Part shown: positions 1 to 11,790 of the stretch, in pieces
Layout: each line of letters starts with the position of its first letter
Position numbering within the stretch: position 1 is the stretch's first letter
Assembly (NCBI GenBank): GCA_035578905.1
Contig: JAQJVL010000148.1
Location: forward strand, 248,001-312,000
DNA from: Stictocephala bisonia
Lineage: Eukaryota > Arthropoda > Insecta > Hemiptera > Membracidae
Length of the DNA: 64,000 nucleotides
Reading direction: 5' to 3'
The notes under the pieces: generated by a model
What the model saw: the letters and a program-made list of their open reading frames with translations, nothing else
Databases searched by the model: none
Told to the model about the DNA's origin: nothing
Made by a program: the position numbers and the translations under genes

Positions 1-340
1 ATCAGCTACAACATTTATTATTTTTATAGTTTATGCTATCGTGTCATTTCATGTGATAATTGTCAATTTAAATTGCTATGTGCGAAGCAAAACTATTCAA
101 TTATCAAGTATTATATGCCGGAAGAACAAAATAAGTCGATCCAAACTTAGACATTTTGGTATCTCTCAGACATGACAACTCTCAGATGTGTCTCTGAGCT
201 AAGTAACGGGACTTGCAGATTAGGCATTGTGGACCCCAAGTTCTGTTAATTGAATTTAGTTAACACGACAAACAGATATTTGCAGTAGATGGAGTTAGCT
301 AAGACAATAAGTTGAACATTTATATGCAAATGAGATTTAT

Positions 341-1386
341 TTTAAAGTTAATTACTGAATATTTTCATTTACCTTATTTCCTTGCTTACAGGTACAAAAA
401 AGGTACATTCGCCCAAGATTTCAGATAGCCAAATAGCACATTTAGTCAATGTAAAGTTAGAGAAACAAAATGGTCGACTTGTCATTTGGCCCAGTACAGA
501 CCTCGGGCTTTTGAAATCTGCAACGCGACACAACAAGAAAGTCAGGCAGCCCAGTGACCAAACAGCCGAGTAGTTACAGCCCTTTCTGAAAACATTGCGC
601 AGGTGCAGTTCAATATTTTAATCTCGTTGTATTTTTATTAGGTAGCTAACTCGAGTCCAATAATTTTAAATGAACTTTTACTTTTATTTATCATTTGATG
701 AAAACTAGGTAGCAATTCATATTAATAGCAAATGTATTTTTAATCAGTTTGCCCATGTTTACTATAACATACAATACTTTTCGGGTGGATCCCCAAAGAT
801 TCCCTCTCACGATCCTCGCAGCCAGTTTCAAACAGCCCAGTGCTCCCCCCCCCCTCGGCTGAATGACAACTCGGCTAACTGTCCTTCTTTTTATATTCCG
901 AATTATAGCTGTACTCGGCTGTTTGAAATCTCTGGTAAAAAGACGGCCACCCCAAAAGTCCTTTACAATAAGGGAAAATACTGATACAGAGTATCTAGTG
1001 TGTGATATTCTTCAAAACTAATAACAAACGGGCGTTATTGCAGTGGTTTTACCATGCATATGACCAGGTAAACAATAAAAAAAGTAAACACGCAAAATAG
1101 TTAAAAGATTTTAAAAAATTAAGATTTTTTTTAAAGCACACTGCTAACTTACTTAAAATAATTATTAATTTCTATTATTTAAAATAATGAGTATACTTGT
1201 TTCATAAAAAACGCTCCATCTACAACTGTGTTAATTTGTATAGTAAATTATGTAAACTCCTACAAGCTAGACTTGTGAAGATGTTTGAAATATATTGGTA
1301 TTGGTTTTGTTAGAAAAAACAGAAATATTTAGTAGTTAACTATTTAGAAAATCTAATAAATAATATAATGGATAAAATAATGATCT
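341..1386. other. AT-rich stretch, no recognised gene
   Basis: An open frame at 382-573 follows a good polypyrimidine-AG (TTATTTCCTTGCTTACAG), so an exon cannot be excluded, but the peptide matches nothing known to me. Around 785-965 there is a more GC-rich patch in which words such as CAGCCCAGTG and CTCGGCTG recur; they also occur near 545-570. I see nothing else. Confidence 0.3.
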
Positions 1387-1389
1387 AAT

Positions 1390-1625
1390 TTGGGCGAGCC
1401 GGTGGCCGAGAGGTCTAAGGCGTCAGTACGAATAAGCTTGAGTTAGAGATAGCGCTGGTTCGAATCCGGCCCAGACTGGAAGATTTATCAGTACCTTCTG
1501 CTGTACTGGTTCGCCGCCCCCTTACTCTGTCCGAATAAGTTCCTCGCACAGATCAGTAGTCTATGGAGAATGGGCAGAGTAAGGTTAAAAAGGAGATCGG
1601 CCTCTCCTTAAAAAATAATATCAAA
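1390..1625 (+). mobile_element. tRNA-derived SINE (SINE-1) with Leu/Ser-like head
   Basis: A tRNA-like head carries an A box, TGGCCGAGAGGTCTAAGGCG, near 1402-1421 and a B box, GGTTCGAATCC, near 1457-1467. Both match the RNA polymerase III internal promoter of class II tRNAs. The head is followed by a body rather than by the 3' half of a tRNA. In the body, CTTACTCTG (1521-1529) pairs with CAGAGTAAG (1575-1583). The stretch between contains CCTCGCACAGATC and matches the bodies of the SINEs at 27.1 kb and 49.1 kb. The 3' part holds a second short hairpin, AAGGAGA with TCTCCTT, and then an A-rich tail. Confidence 0.8.
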
Positions 1626-2490
1626 TCAAAATATCTTTATTTGTATCAGTACAGAGTTGTACATTAAATAGCGTCACTACATTTATTGTATAAACTAAAT
1701 TAACTTATTACCAAGAACTAAAATATTCGTCCAAAGAATATAAAGATTTAGAAATAAGGTATGATTTAACCAGGGATTTAAAATTTACAGAGTCAAATTT
1801 ATTTTTAATACTATAAGGTAGAGCATTTATAAACTTCGCACCCATTACGGAAGTTTTCTTTTTAAATAACTCTAGCCTGTGGTTGGGTACAACTATCGCC
1901 ATTTTACCCCTTGTATTGTAAAAGTGTATGTCAGAGTGAGTTTCAACTTCACTGAAGTGGTCTCTAACATACATTATACAACTTAAAATATATAGGCCAA
2001 ATACCGTTAATATTTGCAAACTTTGGAAATGGCCCCTTACAGAATCAGTAGCTCTTAATTTTAAAATTATTCTGATTGCCTTTTTTTGCAGCATTAATAT
2101 TTTGTTCAAATTTTGTAAAGAAGTGCTACCATAGACACATATGCCATAGGCTATATGTGACTGTATATGAGCATGAAATATTAATTTTAATGTTGGTTCA
2201 CTGCATAGGAGTGACATTCTTCTCAATGCAAACAAGCCTGAATTAATTTTTGAAATAATGTGATCTACATGACTGCACCAGCTGAGATTACTGTCAATTA
2301 ACAAACCTAGAAATTTCGTTTTATCAATGTTTTCAACTTTTTCCGTGCCGATATTGATATTTGGTTTAACCTGATTCTTATTTTGAACTGTAGAGAAGTG
2401 AATATATTTAGTTTTACGAGGATTTAGTAACATATTGTTATTGCAGAAAAAGTTTTGAAAGTTTTGAAATTTTGCCAACTCTAAGCCAAC
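1626..2490 (-). pseudogene. 5'-truncated LINE: RT thumb and C-terminal region with 3' tail
   Basis: An open frame of 256 codons (2478-1708, minus) encodes the end of a non-LTR reverse transcriptase. Near the start is NPRKTKYIHFS, then KTKFLGLLIDSNLSWCSHVD, the usual block just after the palm domain. HIQSHIAYGICVYG and LQKKAIRII follow in the thumb. HFYNTRGKMAIVVPNHRL and the closing FVNFK-like and YSLDEYF motifs are typical C-terminal motifs of CR1/Jockey-group LINEs. The catalytic YADD part and everything upstream are missing, which is ordinary 5' truncation. The 3' UTR ends with AATAAAGATATT on the minus strand. It lies inside the left part of the foldback structure and cannot be active. 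Confidence 0.88.
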
Positions 2491-2819
2491 TAGATAAGTA
2501 GGCTGTGTATTTATGAACTTAAAATTTGTTTCTATTATTCATTTCGTCTTTATTTATAGGTTAAGGAAACACTTTTTTTAATGACAATTCTGTTTAAAGT
2601 CAATACACTTCATTTGATCAGATTCCTAGATTATGAACACGCGTGCCTTCAAGTTCAAGGAGGTGCGACATTATTTTGAGAGAGGACCCCAATCCCAAAC
2701 ACTCATAATTAATTAGAACTGTTTATTATATCCTCAACATAAAATACCTTACGTTTAAAAATTAGATATTTATACCACTACAGATAACTTAATCCTGAAC
2801 AACGCTGGTTTCCTTTCTA
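2491..2819. other. AT-rich stretch, nothing recognised
   Basis: No coding or structural signal seen between the LINE fragment and the left inverted arm. Confidence 0.4.
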
Positions 2820-3720
2820 CATACTAGTCCTATAGTAAGTCATCCCAACTTATTACATCCTATTTGTAAGTATTTTTACCATAACATTTCTGTTGTTTGA
2901 AATAATTTCAAAACAGCTGGGCATTGCTTGGGTCGTATCGAATGGGAAAAGTTCCACGATAAAGATGAAATATTGTACAGCTTAGAAGGAACAAATTCTA
3001 AATTATAGCTGTTTAGTTCCACAGTAACTGCCAAACTGGCTTTGCGTGTGCTTTGTAATAATGGTTCAATAAACACCACGAACTTCGTTATACTTTGCAC
3101 ATTGTCTGGGTAGCCATAATTGTATTTTCATTGGTTACGTCTAAGAGAAAATGAATTCATTTTATTTAAAATTATAAGGAAACCATTTTAAGCAATCGTA
3201 TAGTGATTATTACTTAGTAAAATATGGAATAAATACAATTTATACGTAAATTAAGAGTAACAACAATGCACAAAAAATACGTAATTTTGTCAAAATTAGG
3301 TTTTATTTTAATTACATTTTGGAATAGCTTCAAATAAAACAATGTAATCTCCCATGTAACAATGTAAAATCTACAACAAAAAACACTACTTTGTAATATA
3401 TTAAGAAATATAAATCAATCCCCTTACAATATAAAAAATAAATTCTAATACGTTAAAAGAATTTCATTCGAAAATAAAATGTACAAATTTCAAGGTATTA
3501 AATAGTAATTCTTAGAATTGTAGAAATAATTTATGACTTTTCTAAGTGCTATTTTCAAAACTACAAAAAATAATGCTAATTGCTGGTGTATGAATGGGGG
3601 TTAGGACCCCACTTCACCATTAAAATAGAAATATGAATTTGAAAAGCCGTGTTCACCTCCGTAATCATAATGTTGTAAATGAATATTTTAAATTTTATCT
3701 CGAATCTCCGTGAACTCGTG
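2820..3720. repeat. Left arm of the foldback inverted repeat
   Basis: This segment is the reverse complement of 7180-8160. The best preserved part is about 2920-3110, which pairs with 7860-8060. In both copies the strand pointing outward can be read as a short open frame containing LYNISSLSWNFSHSIRPKQC. Conservation of that reading is more simply explained by the two arms being copies of one sequence than by selection on a protein. It ends beside the inverted 35-bp repeats. Confidence 0.75.
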
Positions 3721-3744
3721 ACACGGAACTAAAGGAACGTGGTC

Positions 3745-4085
3745 ACTGGTGATTTACTACTAGTCCATATCGATACTCACGAAACCTCTACGTCATGACT
3801 TACTCATGTGTTACTCCACAAAACCCCTACGACTAACCTATGATGATACCATACCTCTACAAATTGTAGCAACGATACTTCATGATACATCTAGGACAGC
3901 TCATGACGATATGCCAAGAAACCTTTATGATAAGTCTATGACGATAATATACGATAAATATACGACAATCCTATGACAATAATACACGATACCTCTCCGA
4001 AAAGTCGCAACGATATACCACGATACACCAATACCAAACCCAGGACGACACACACCTCTACGACAAGCTCTTGACGATACGCCAA
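3745..4085 (-). repeat. Degenerate 35-bp tandem repeats, left inner arm
   Basis: Read on the minus strand, the units resemble CGTCATAGACTTGTCGTAGA followed by GGTATCGTG. They are strongly diverged here. They mirror the plus-strand array at 6060-7180, so the inverted arms are partly built from one tandem unit. Confidence 0.65.
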
Positions 4086-4089
4086 TGTT

Positions 4090-5985
4090 TTTTCTAAGTT
4101 TGTAGCCTATTAATTTGAAAAAATCATTTATGTTAACATTGTATCAGTTTTCTTTATCATATGAACTGCTCTTTATCTAATAAATATAACTGCATATGTC
4201 AATTTAATATAATTTTAATTTTTAAGTAAAATATTAATCTATAGATCAATTCAGAAGATTAAAGTTGGTTTACATCTGGAATAATGTAAATCAATGCATG
4301 ATTGATATAAAAATCTGTTTATTGAATTCGATCACCATAATATATCTAACTTCTCGTATTCATATTTTATTAAATATGCGTAACAATGTAATTATAAATA
4401 GCCTATATTATAACGATATATAATAAAAGGCGTGAAGATAATATTTCTTAATCATGCCTTGTTAATATTTATTAATGATAATTTTCAAACGGGATTTTGA
4501 TTTATTATTTTTAATTAAATTGAGTCTAATTTCAGTAGTATTATGCAGGGTTATAATATACATCTAGGTATCCCTGATTTATATCAAAACAACAAAATTA
4601 TTAACATTGTAATATTTTACAACGACAATTTTAGTGAACGATGACAAAAATCAAGTACCCGCAAAAATTATGATTTTATCTACCACTCTTAAAATATTTT
4701 ACCATAAAATTAAAATGTAATGTGAAGCATTTGTAGATCATAAGGACGATTTTTACGAAGTAGTATACTAAATAAAACATAAATTAATTTATATAGCGGA
4801 TATATCCGTCATAAGCACAATACTTTTAATTTTAATGCGTACATAACCTAAATATTTAATTTAATTTACATTTGAAATCAAAGTATTATGTAGCTCGCTA
4901 TATTTGTGCTAATCTTTTAGTTATTTCGTTGTTTTAGTACGTATCCAATTTTCAGTGCAAATATATTTACACTGATATATTTAAATATATGTATAATATA
5001 TTTAAAATGAATTTAAAGCAATATTTCTCTAAACATTTAGTAATACGTTTTTAAACTAGCAATTACTTGCTAAGAAAAACCATTTAAATATTCTATTATT
5101 AATGTTGAGTGTAGATAATATTTATATTTTTAACAGTCACTATAAACAACTGACTTTTTAAACAGGTAAACAGCGTGGTAGAGAGTGGTTCAGGTAAACG
5201 ACTCCCAGAAAGACAGATGTGCTGCCACCCTTATTCAATGGTGGGAATGTGTAGATATATCACCTCCGAGCCGACTGAATTCTCGCCCAGTCATAAGGGT
5301 TGGAGAATTCACTGGAATAAATGCCTATTGTAGACAGCTCGGCTGTGATATTGTTCACCTTTGTTGAATCCATATACCACTCTGCTAAAGCATTGAAGGA
5401 AATTGTTTGTAGAATAAGTGGACGACTGTCTTGAACTGATTACATGGATTTTTTAAAGTATAAATGTACTCGTTTTTTTTAAACATGCACACTAATAGTA
5501 GTAACGTTGTCCCTAAGAAATACATAAATAACTTGTCTTCATAACCTACGATTTAGTTATTTTACTTCATAACAACAGAATGTTCATAGTTAGGTATTAT
5601 TAAAACTATTTATAACTGTACAAGTTGGTCCAATGTCATAAATTATAACTAAATTTATTTATAAAAAGCTATTCAGAAATATATAAACATTGAATAGACA
5701 AATTTTCTCTTTAATCATAAATGCATATACTTTTAAATTATCCTATAAAGCATAATGTCAGAATAATTCCACAAAACAAATAAATGTCAACTAAAATTCA
5801 ATTATATTGGTTTGATTTATATAGTGAATTAGAGATAAACTATGCATTGATTTATATTATTCGATCTGTAAACAAACTTTCATATTCCTATGTGATTTAG
5901 ATATTAATTAAATTATGTCAAATTGACTATTGCAACTAAAACTATTCGATTACAGGTAATTCTTCTGATAAAGAGAAGGGATGCA
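4090..5985. other. Central region of the foldback element, no gene recognised
   Basis: AT-rich sequence between the inverted arms. Two stretches look slightly exon-like, each after a polypyrimidine-AG: about 5173-5370 (after TTTTTAAACAG) and about 5956-6060 (after CGATTACAG). Their translations match no family I know. If the foldback element ever encoded a protein, this is where remnants would be expected. Confidence 0.35.
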
Positions 5986-6059
5986 ATGTGTATGTACATA
6001 ATATTTCCAATGTAAAAATGTCCAAACATGTTAAAAGCATGTTTTTAAACGGAAAGAAG

Positions 6060-7180
6060 TTTCGTGGATATCGTCATGGGCTTGTCGTGGAAGTTTTGTG
6101 GCGTTTCATCATCAGATTGTTGTACAAGTTTTGTGGCGTTTCATCATCAGATTGTCATAGAAGTTTTGTGGCGTTTCATCTTCAGATTGTCGAAGATGTT
6201 TCGAGGCGTGTCGTCATCAGATTGCGGTAGAAGTTTTGTGGCATTTCATCGTCAGATTGTCGTAGAGGTTTCGTGGCTTGTCGTAGAGGTTCGTGGCTTG
6301 TCATCATCAGATTGTTGTAGAAGTTTTGTGGTGTTTCATCATCAGATTGTCGTACAGGTTTTGTGGCGTGTCGTCATCAGATTGTTGTAGAAGTTTTGTG
6401 GTGTTTTATCATCAGATTGTCGTACAGGTTTCATGGCGTGTCATCATCAGATTATCGTAGAGGTTTCGTGGCATGTCGTCATGAGATTATCGTTAAAGAT
6501 TCTTGGCGTGTCATCATGAGATTGTTGTAGAAATTTCGTAGCATGCCGTCATGACCTTGTCGTTGAGGTATCGTTTATTATTATCATGGACTAGTCGTAA
6601 AGGTTTCGTTGCGTATCGTCAGGGACTTGTATGAAATGAAATGAAAATTGTCTTTATTAGGCGGAGTTAGGACTATTAAGTCCTCTCTTCCACTCAACTT
6701 TATTTCCAAAAATATGTTGTTTTTTAACTATATGAAATATATACAGTAAATTTTACAGTTTCTTAAATATCTACTTGTATATCCTAAAACAAAAACAATA
6801 ACTTATATCTAAAATTTTATTGATAAAAATGGCAAAAGAACATTACTGATATTAAAATAATAAAGACATAAATCAATATTCAGAAATTAATTATTTCTAA
6901 TATCATATGATTGTTTATGAGGTATCGTGTTGTATCGTCATAGGCCTGTCGTGGAGATATTGTGTATTATTGTCATGGCCTTGACAGAGGTTTCGTGGCG
7001 CATCGGCGACACTGAGGTATCGTGGTGTATTGTGGCTATTCGTAGAGGTATCGTGTGATCGTCATGGGATTGTCGTAGAAGATTACCGGTGTATCGTCAT
7101 AGGCTTGTCGTAGATGTATCGTGTATTATTGTTGTAAGCTTGTTGTAGAGTTTTCGTGGAGTATCATTATGGACTAGTCG
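6060..7180 (+). repeat. 35-bp tandem repeat array, right inner arm
   Basis: The word AAGTTTTGTGGCG starts at 6091, 6126 and 6161, an exact 35-bp period, and continues in weaker form to about 7180. The units alternate a TCATCATCAGATTGTCGT block with GAAGTTTTGTGGCGT. A LINE tail interrupts the array at 6635-6905. Short open frames across it come only from the periodicity. Confidence 0.85.
6635..6905 (-). mobile_element. LINE 3' end inserted in the 35-bp array
   Basis: On the minus strand this ends in CCTAATAAAGACAATTTTCA followed by repeated TTTCA, the style of 3' tail used by many insect non-LTR elements. The sequence breaks the tandem array, which resumes after 6905. No reverse-transcriptase motif is left, so this is a strongly 5'-truncated copy. 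Confidence 0.65.
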
Positions 7181-8160
7181 TAAATCACCAGTGACCATGT
7201 TCCTTTAGTTTCCGTGTTATGAGTTCGTGGAGATTTAAGATACTAATGGATTACGGAAGTGAACACGGCTTTTAAAATTCACATTAGTATTTTAATGGTA
7301 AAGTGGGTCCTAACTCTTGTTTGTTGTAGTAACGATAAGCACTAACATGTTTTATAACGTAAGTAAAACATTAATACTGAAAATGAAACTTTAAAAGTGT
7401 ATTAATTATTGCTAAAAATCTGAGGAACTACCATTTAATACTTATATATTTGTGAATTATATTTTTAATCCGGATTTTTGTTTTGACGTATAACAAGTTA
7501 GTTCTTTAATTGTTGGGTCATTAATTTAAATGACTTAACAACATGAGTAGTTTTGTTTGTTGTAGCAATTACATCGTTATGTAGCAAAGTACTTTTTATT
7601 ATTTGTAGCTATTCCATAGTTTAAGTGGCATTAAAACCTTATTTCAACAAAATTAAGTGTTTTTTGCATATCGTTGTTATTCTTAGTTGGTAGCTTTAAA
7701 TATAAATTGTATTTATTCTTTTGTTGCTTTTAGTTTGCACAAGACGTCTGCTTAGTTTATTTTCTTAGAATTTTCTATGAAGTCCATGTTCCTGTAGGAA
7801 GGATGAAATAAAGGAACATTGGTAGTCCAATAAAAGGAGTCTAATTTTGTAGAAAATAGAACTACCCAGACAATGTACAAAGTATAACGAAGTTCGTGGT
7901 GTTTATTGAACCATTATTACAAAGCACATGCTAAGCCAGTTTGGCAGTTACTGTGGAACTAAACAGCTATAATTTAGAATTTATACCTTCTAAGCTGTAC
8001 AATATTTCATCTTTATCGTGGAACTTTTCCCATTCGATACGACCCAAGCAATGCGCAGCTGTTTTACAATTACTTCACATAAAAACATTTTTCTATGGTA
8101 GAAAAATCTTAAAATACTATCTTATAACTTGGGATGACTAGCTATTTGTACTGTTATATG
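7180..8160. repeat. Right arm of the foldback inverted repeat
   Basis: This is the reverse complement of 2820-3720, including the block GAACTACCCAGACAATGTAC and the short frame SLSWNFSHSIRPKQC. It follows directly after the 35-bp tandem array. The similarity stops near 8160 and resumes at 8510 with the outermost arm. Confidence 0.75.
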
Positions 8161-8242
8161 GAAAGGAAATCCATGTTGAATTTTGTTTGGTCAATCAATG
8201 TTGAATGTTGTTTAAATCAATGTTGAAGGCTGAGCGTAGAAA

Positions 8243-8313
8243 TCGTCACCTACAATCTCCACAACACTTTTTTCCCAAGTAGCTGGGTTACAGCGCCACT
8301 AGTATCAAAATTA
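8243..8313 (-). repeat. FA repeat, head fragment
   Basis: CAAGTAGCTGGGTTACAGCG and CTACAATCTCCACAACACTT are the minus-strand forms of the FA head module (described at 13412-14107). No body follows. Confidence 0.8.
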
Positions 8314-8939
8314 TGTATTTAATTAAATACAAGGTTTAATGTTTGTTATTCTCTTTGAAGCAATCTCCAACGAAAGACATTCTGAACCAGTATTTGTGCT
8401 CACTTGTACATTGACGTTTGCACTTGTAAATAAGGGAATAAACAAACTAAATACGATACAGAAATTAATTTTCTAGTAAATTTAATTTGCACATACATTT
8501 TCAACGCGATGTCTTAGCTAACCCCATCAGCTGCTAACAGCTGTTTGTCGTGTTAACTAAATTCAATTAACAGAACTTGGGGTTCACAATGCCTAATCTG
8601 CAAGTCTCGTTACTTAGTTCAGAGACACATCTGAGAGTCGTCACGTCTAAGAGATACCAAAATATCGTATTTACGTCTTACAGCCTATTATACTTGGTAA
8701 TTATCCTTGATACCTGGCAATTAAAATTGCTATTTACACATGAAGCTATTTTCAAACAATACAATAACATGAAACTATGAAAATAATAAGTTTTCTACTT
8801 GTATTTATATTGCATTTGATAAAAAGAGATTTTAATGAATCTTTATAATATTTGCAACAGTTTTAAGATATATCAATACAAAATAAATAAAGTAGTTGGA
8901 CAGCAGTATCGGTTAAATATGAATTAACAATACAATGAA

Positions 8940-9645
8940 GGTAGAGAACAGAAGGAAGCGAAAAGGACGTAACAACTATTAAAGGAAATGTACTGCAAGA
9001 GATAGATGAATTTTGCTATCTAATAAAAAAAAGTAGAATAAAAAACAAAAGCACAATAAGAGAAGAGATTGAAAACAGAATATAGAAGAGTAGATACTTT
9101 TAATCTGGTTAAGAAGATATTATGTATTTGAAATATTGGAAAGGAAACGAAAATATTTTGATGTACAAGATTATCAACCATTCTTATTTCTACTAAGTGG
9201 AAAAGTGGACATGGAAAAAAGTGATGCTACTGTATATAACAGGTATTAGAAATGAGATTTTTATGAGAAACAGAGAAGATTAGCAGAAAAGACAGAATAA
9301 GGAATGAAATAACCAGAGAACGGTTGAAAGTAGATACCGCTACAAGCGACAACGAAAAGAAGACGGATTCCGTGGATGGGAAATGTGAAGAGGATGGGAA
9401 ATAATAAATTGCCGAGAATAGCCTTGGAGAAAGAGAAAGAAGACAAAAAGAAAACAGAGTAGAAGGTGAGAGGACTAAGTGTGGAAGGATGGGGAGACAG
9501 GAAGAATGTAGCAGAGACAAGTGGAAGAAGAGGAACCCTGGAGGAATGGGACGACCCGTAAAAACCGAAACGTTAACGGATGATGCTCTTGAATGGCGAA
9601 TGGAATGTTGAAGATGTGATATAACATACACGTTTCAAGAACGGA
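8940..9645 (+). pseudogene. Decayed LINE reverse-transcriptase C-terminal fragment
   Basis: Broken plus-strand frames read ITIKGNVLQEIDEFCYL near 8970-9020, the familiar post-palm block (KG..LEEVDEFCYLGS) of insect and vertebrate RT pseudogenes. RNEITRERLKV lies near 9300. WMGNVKRMGNNKLPRIALE follows near 9375, matching the W-GH-RM-P-ALE block of the C-terminus. A run of basic and acidic residues follows. Several frameshifts and stops separate these pieces. The long minus-strand frames over the same bases are shadows caused by purine-rich sequence. Confidence 0.75.
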
Positions 9646-10138
9646 CAGTTAGAATTGACCAGTTTTTACCCGTTGTATTTTATTTATATCTCTCTAACAC
9701 GTTTTTAGTGATTACAAGCTCCGTAAAAAACTCATTCATTAGTTGGTAAAACAGCACTATTTACTTTATTAATATTTTTTAACAAAGGTCCAATTTATAA
9801 GTTACTGTAATTGTATGTTAAACAAAACATTCCATTAACGCCGATTTGAACTGCCTATCCAGCTCATGTATAGTTTCAGGGAGCTTTAGATAAAGTTGAA
9901 ATAAAGCTTACGTGATAGTAACTCCTAAAGCTGTTTGAAACATTAAAAGTTGGTTCGCCCTCTCCCCCCTCCCCCGGGAAAATATGTCTTCCCACTCTAA
10001 CGTTGTTAAAACATGTGTAAATATAATTTTTAGTCGTGTAGATATTAAAAGAATGATTCCTAATTTAATAGGCTATTAATTTTTATTGTACTTTACTATA
10101 AGAATACGCTGTTGTCAATGTATTACTGAAGTTATATA
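9646..10138. other. AT-rich flank, nothing recognised
   Basis: No feature seen apart from a short C-rich run near 9960-9975. The last bases, TATATA, are the insertion site of the mariner-type element. Confidence 0.4.
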
Positions 10139-10904
10139 CAGGGTGTCACAAAAGTCGACGTCCAAACTTCACAGCCTTATTATATGGATCATTTCCAACA
10201 AAAAATGGCCTTTATAGGTTTATCGCATTGTTAATATTCACCGAGCTATTGACTTTTTTAATATTTTTAAAAATATGTGTATTGCAACAGAAAAAAATAA
10301 TTTTTATGCAAGAAACAATGCACACAGAGCCTTAAAACTTTTACAATATAATTTTAATCAGTATATTTGCATAATTATACAGGTTAAAGGCATTTCGGGA
10401 TGTTAAAAACATAAATTAATAGTTTTTAAACTTTATTTTTTTAACTTAAATTAAGTTACTACTTTATTCAAACGGTGACTGCAAATGTATTTTTACCCTA
10501 AGCTAATGTCCAAATATCTTAAAAACTTCACTAATTAATGCAAAATTCAAAAATACTAACACATTAACGATTTCGTTAGCTTCTTTTGAGAATTGGTATA
10601 TTTTTCAAAATAAGTACATGTTTTTTGCGGGCTGGTCCACCATCGCGTTGTGGCGTTTCTTCGCGGAAGTTTTATGCATGGACAAAGCTAACAAGTCATT
10701 TCAAAAAGGCTGGAGCAATAATGTAACTGCTATTTAAACACACATTTTGTGCTGACGTTATAATTTTATTAAGTATTTATTTTATAAATATTTAGTGTAA
10801 TACAGTAACATTAAAGTTGAGAATTTTCAAGTAAAATTAATTTTTACAATCAAACACAGCAATAAGGACATAGATTAGATAAATTACAGTACCATTTTTT
10901 AAAA

Positions 10905-11790
10905 TATACCTATTACAATAAAAGTTCAAAATTCCGAACTTCTTCCCTGATACAAAGTTGACAACGATGACAATTTCTCCTTACAGAATGAAAGGATTGT
11001 TCATTATTCTTAATTGTGTTGGTAACTGTTATTCGTTGTCTTAGTTCATCTTCTGTATGGCAATCAGAAGAAATCGCCAATTCCTTGTAGTATCCCCATA
11101 AAAATAAATCCTTGGTGTTTAGATCAGGTGATCTGAGCGGCCATTCTATGGTTCCTCGTCTTCCAATTTTGGAATTCGGCATTTAGATAGAGCCTAACTT
11201 CATGAGAATAATGGGCTGGAGTGTCATCACATTGAAACCAAATATTTTCGCGTGTGCCAAATGTAACATCTTCAAGGATTTCTCTAAGGTTCTTTTGCAG
11301 AAAGTTAAAATAATTCGCTCCATTCAGTCTATCTGGCAACTGAAATGGCCCAACTAATTTGCCTTTAACGATATCAGCCTACATGTTTATTCCAAACTAG
11401 TGCTGAAAGTGATCATTTCTTATTACTTTAGGGTTTTCATATGACCAATAATGTGTGTTGTGATCATTGTAAATTCTTGTTCTTTTGACAAAACTTTCGT
11501 CAGTCCACAAAATGTTATTGAAACTCCCAGGATGAACTTATTTCTTCTAAGCATCTCTCTACAAAAGCCCGCTCTTCTAGCATGATCTGTGGGTAGAAGA
11601 GATTGAAACTGCATATGATAAGGATATAACTGGTAATTTTTAAGGCTCCGGTGAACTGATGAACTTGGTTGGTATAGCAGTCTGTCTGGATAAACGGTGG
11701 ACACTTGCAGTTGGATCTTCTTCAATCATATTTACAATTATTTCATCATAATTATTGTTAATACGGGTTCTGCCTAACCTAACCCCTCAG
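10905..11790 (-). pseudogene. Transposase of the mariner-type element, frameshifted
   Basis: In order on the minus strand: a VHRSLKNYQLYPYHMQ block near 11650; a first-aspartate region near 11510, now in a broken frame that still suggests LWTDES; PDRLNGANYFNFLQKNLREI and FQCDDTPAHYSHEVRLYLN (11339-11160), the latter holding the second catalytic Asp in the usual DGAPAH context; then RRGTIEWPLRSPDLN and LFLWGYYKEL (11160-11080), the W-P-RSPDL-P-D-FLWG block that carries the third acidic residue. The frame changes at least twice (near 11420 and near 11160), and the N-terminal DNA-binding part is not recognisable. This is a DDE/D family transposase of the kind common in insects, now a pseudogene. 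Confidence 0.85.

Larger units (their letters stand above)
1..8800. mobile_element. Large foldback-like composite element, possibly cut by the window edge
   Basis: Long inverted repeats face each other across this span. The outermost arm at about 10-340 is the reverse complement of about 8510-8790; both hold the block CAGAACTTGGGGTTCACAAT or its complement, and the pairing fades only near base 1, so the left terminus may lie outside the window. A second arm pair is about 2820-3720 against 7180-8160 and is roughly 85 to 90 percent alike by eye. Inside that, both arms turn into diverged tandem repeats with a 35-bp period, leaving a central region at about 4090-5985. The left arm is stretched by a SINE and a LINE fragment and the right inner arm by a LINE tail. 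Inverted arms built of tandem units recall Drosophila foldback elements, but I recognise no transposase, so the class is unassigned. Confidence 0.6.

Noticed and set aside
382..573. Host exon after a good polypyrimidine-AG
   Set aside because: The peptide has no recognisable motif, no Met at the start, and no supporting neighbouring exon.
1390..1475. Functional tRNA-Leu or tRNA-Ser gene
   Set aside because: Pol III boxes are good, but there is no proper acceptor pairing, and a SINE body follows directly.
6064..6390. 108-codon open frame through the 35-bp repeats
   Set aside because: The frame stays open only because the repeat unit lacks stops in that phase; the peptide is itself a tandem repeat with no family resemblance.
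6060..6480. CRISPR-like regular spacing
   Set aside because: Units are contiguous and diverge throughout, with no repeat/spacer alternation, and the genome is eukaryotic.
9227..9631. 134-codon minus-strand frame
   Set aside because: It is the antisense shadow of purine-rich LINE sequence whose plus-strand readings carry RT motifs.
10913..11339. Intact transposase gene
   Set aside because: The DDE blocks are spread over different frames, so the gene is broken.
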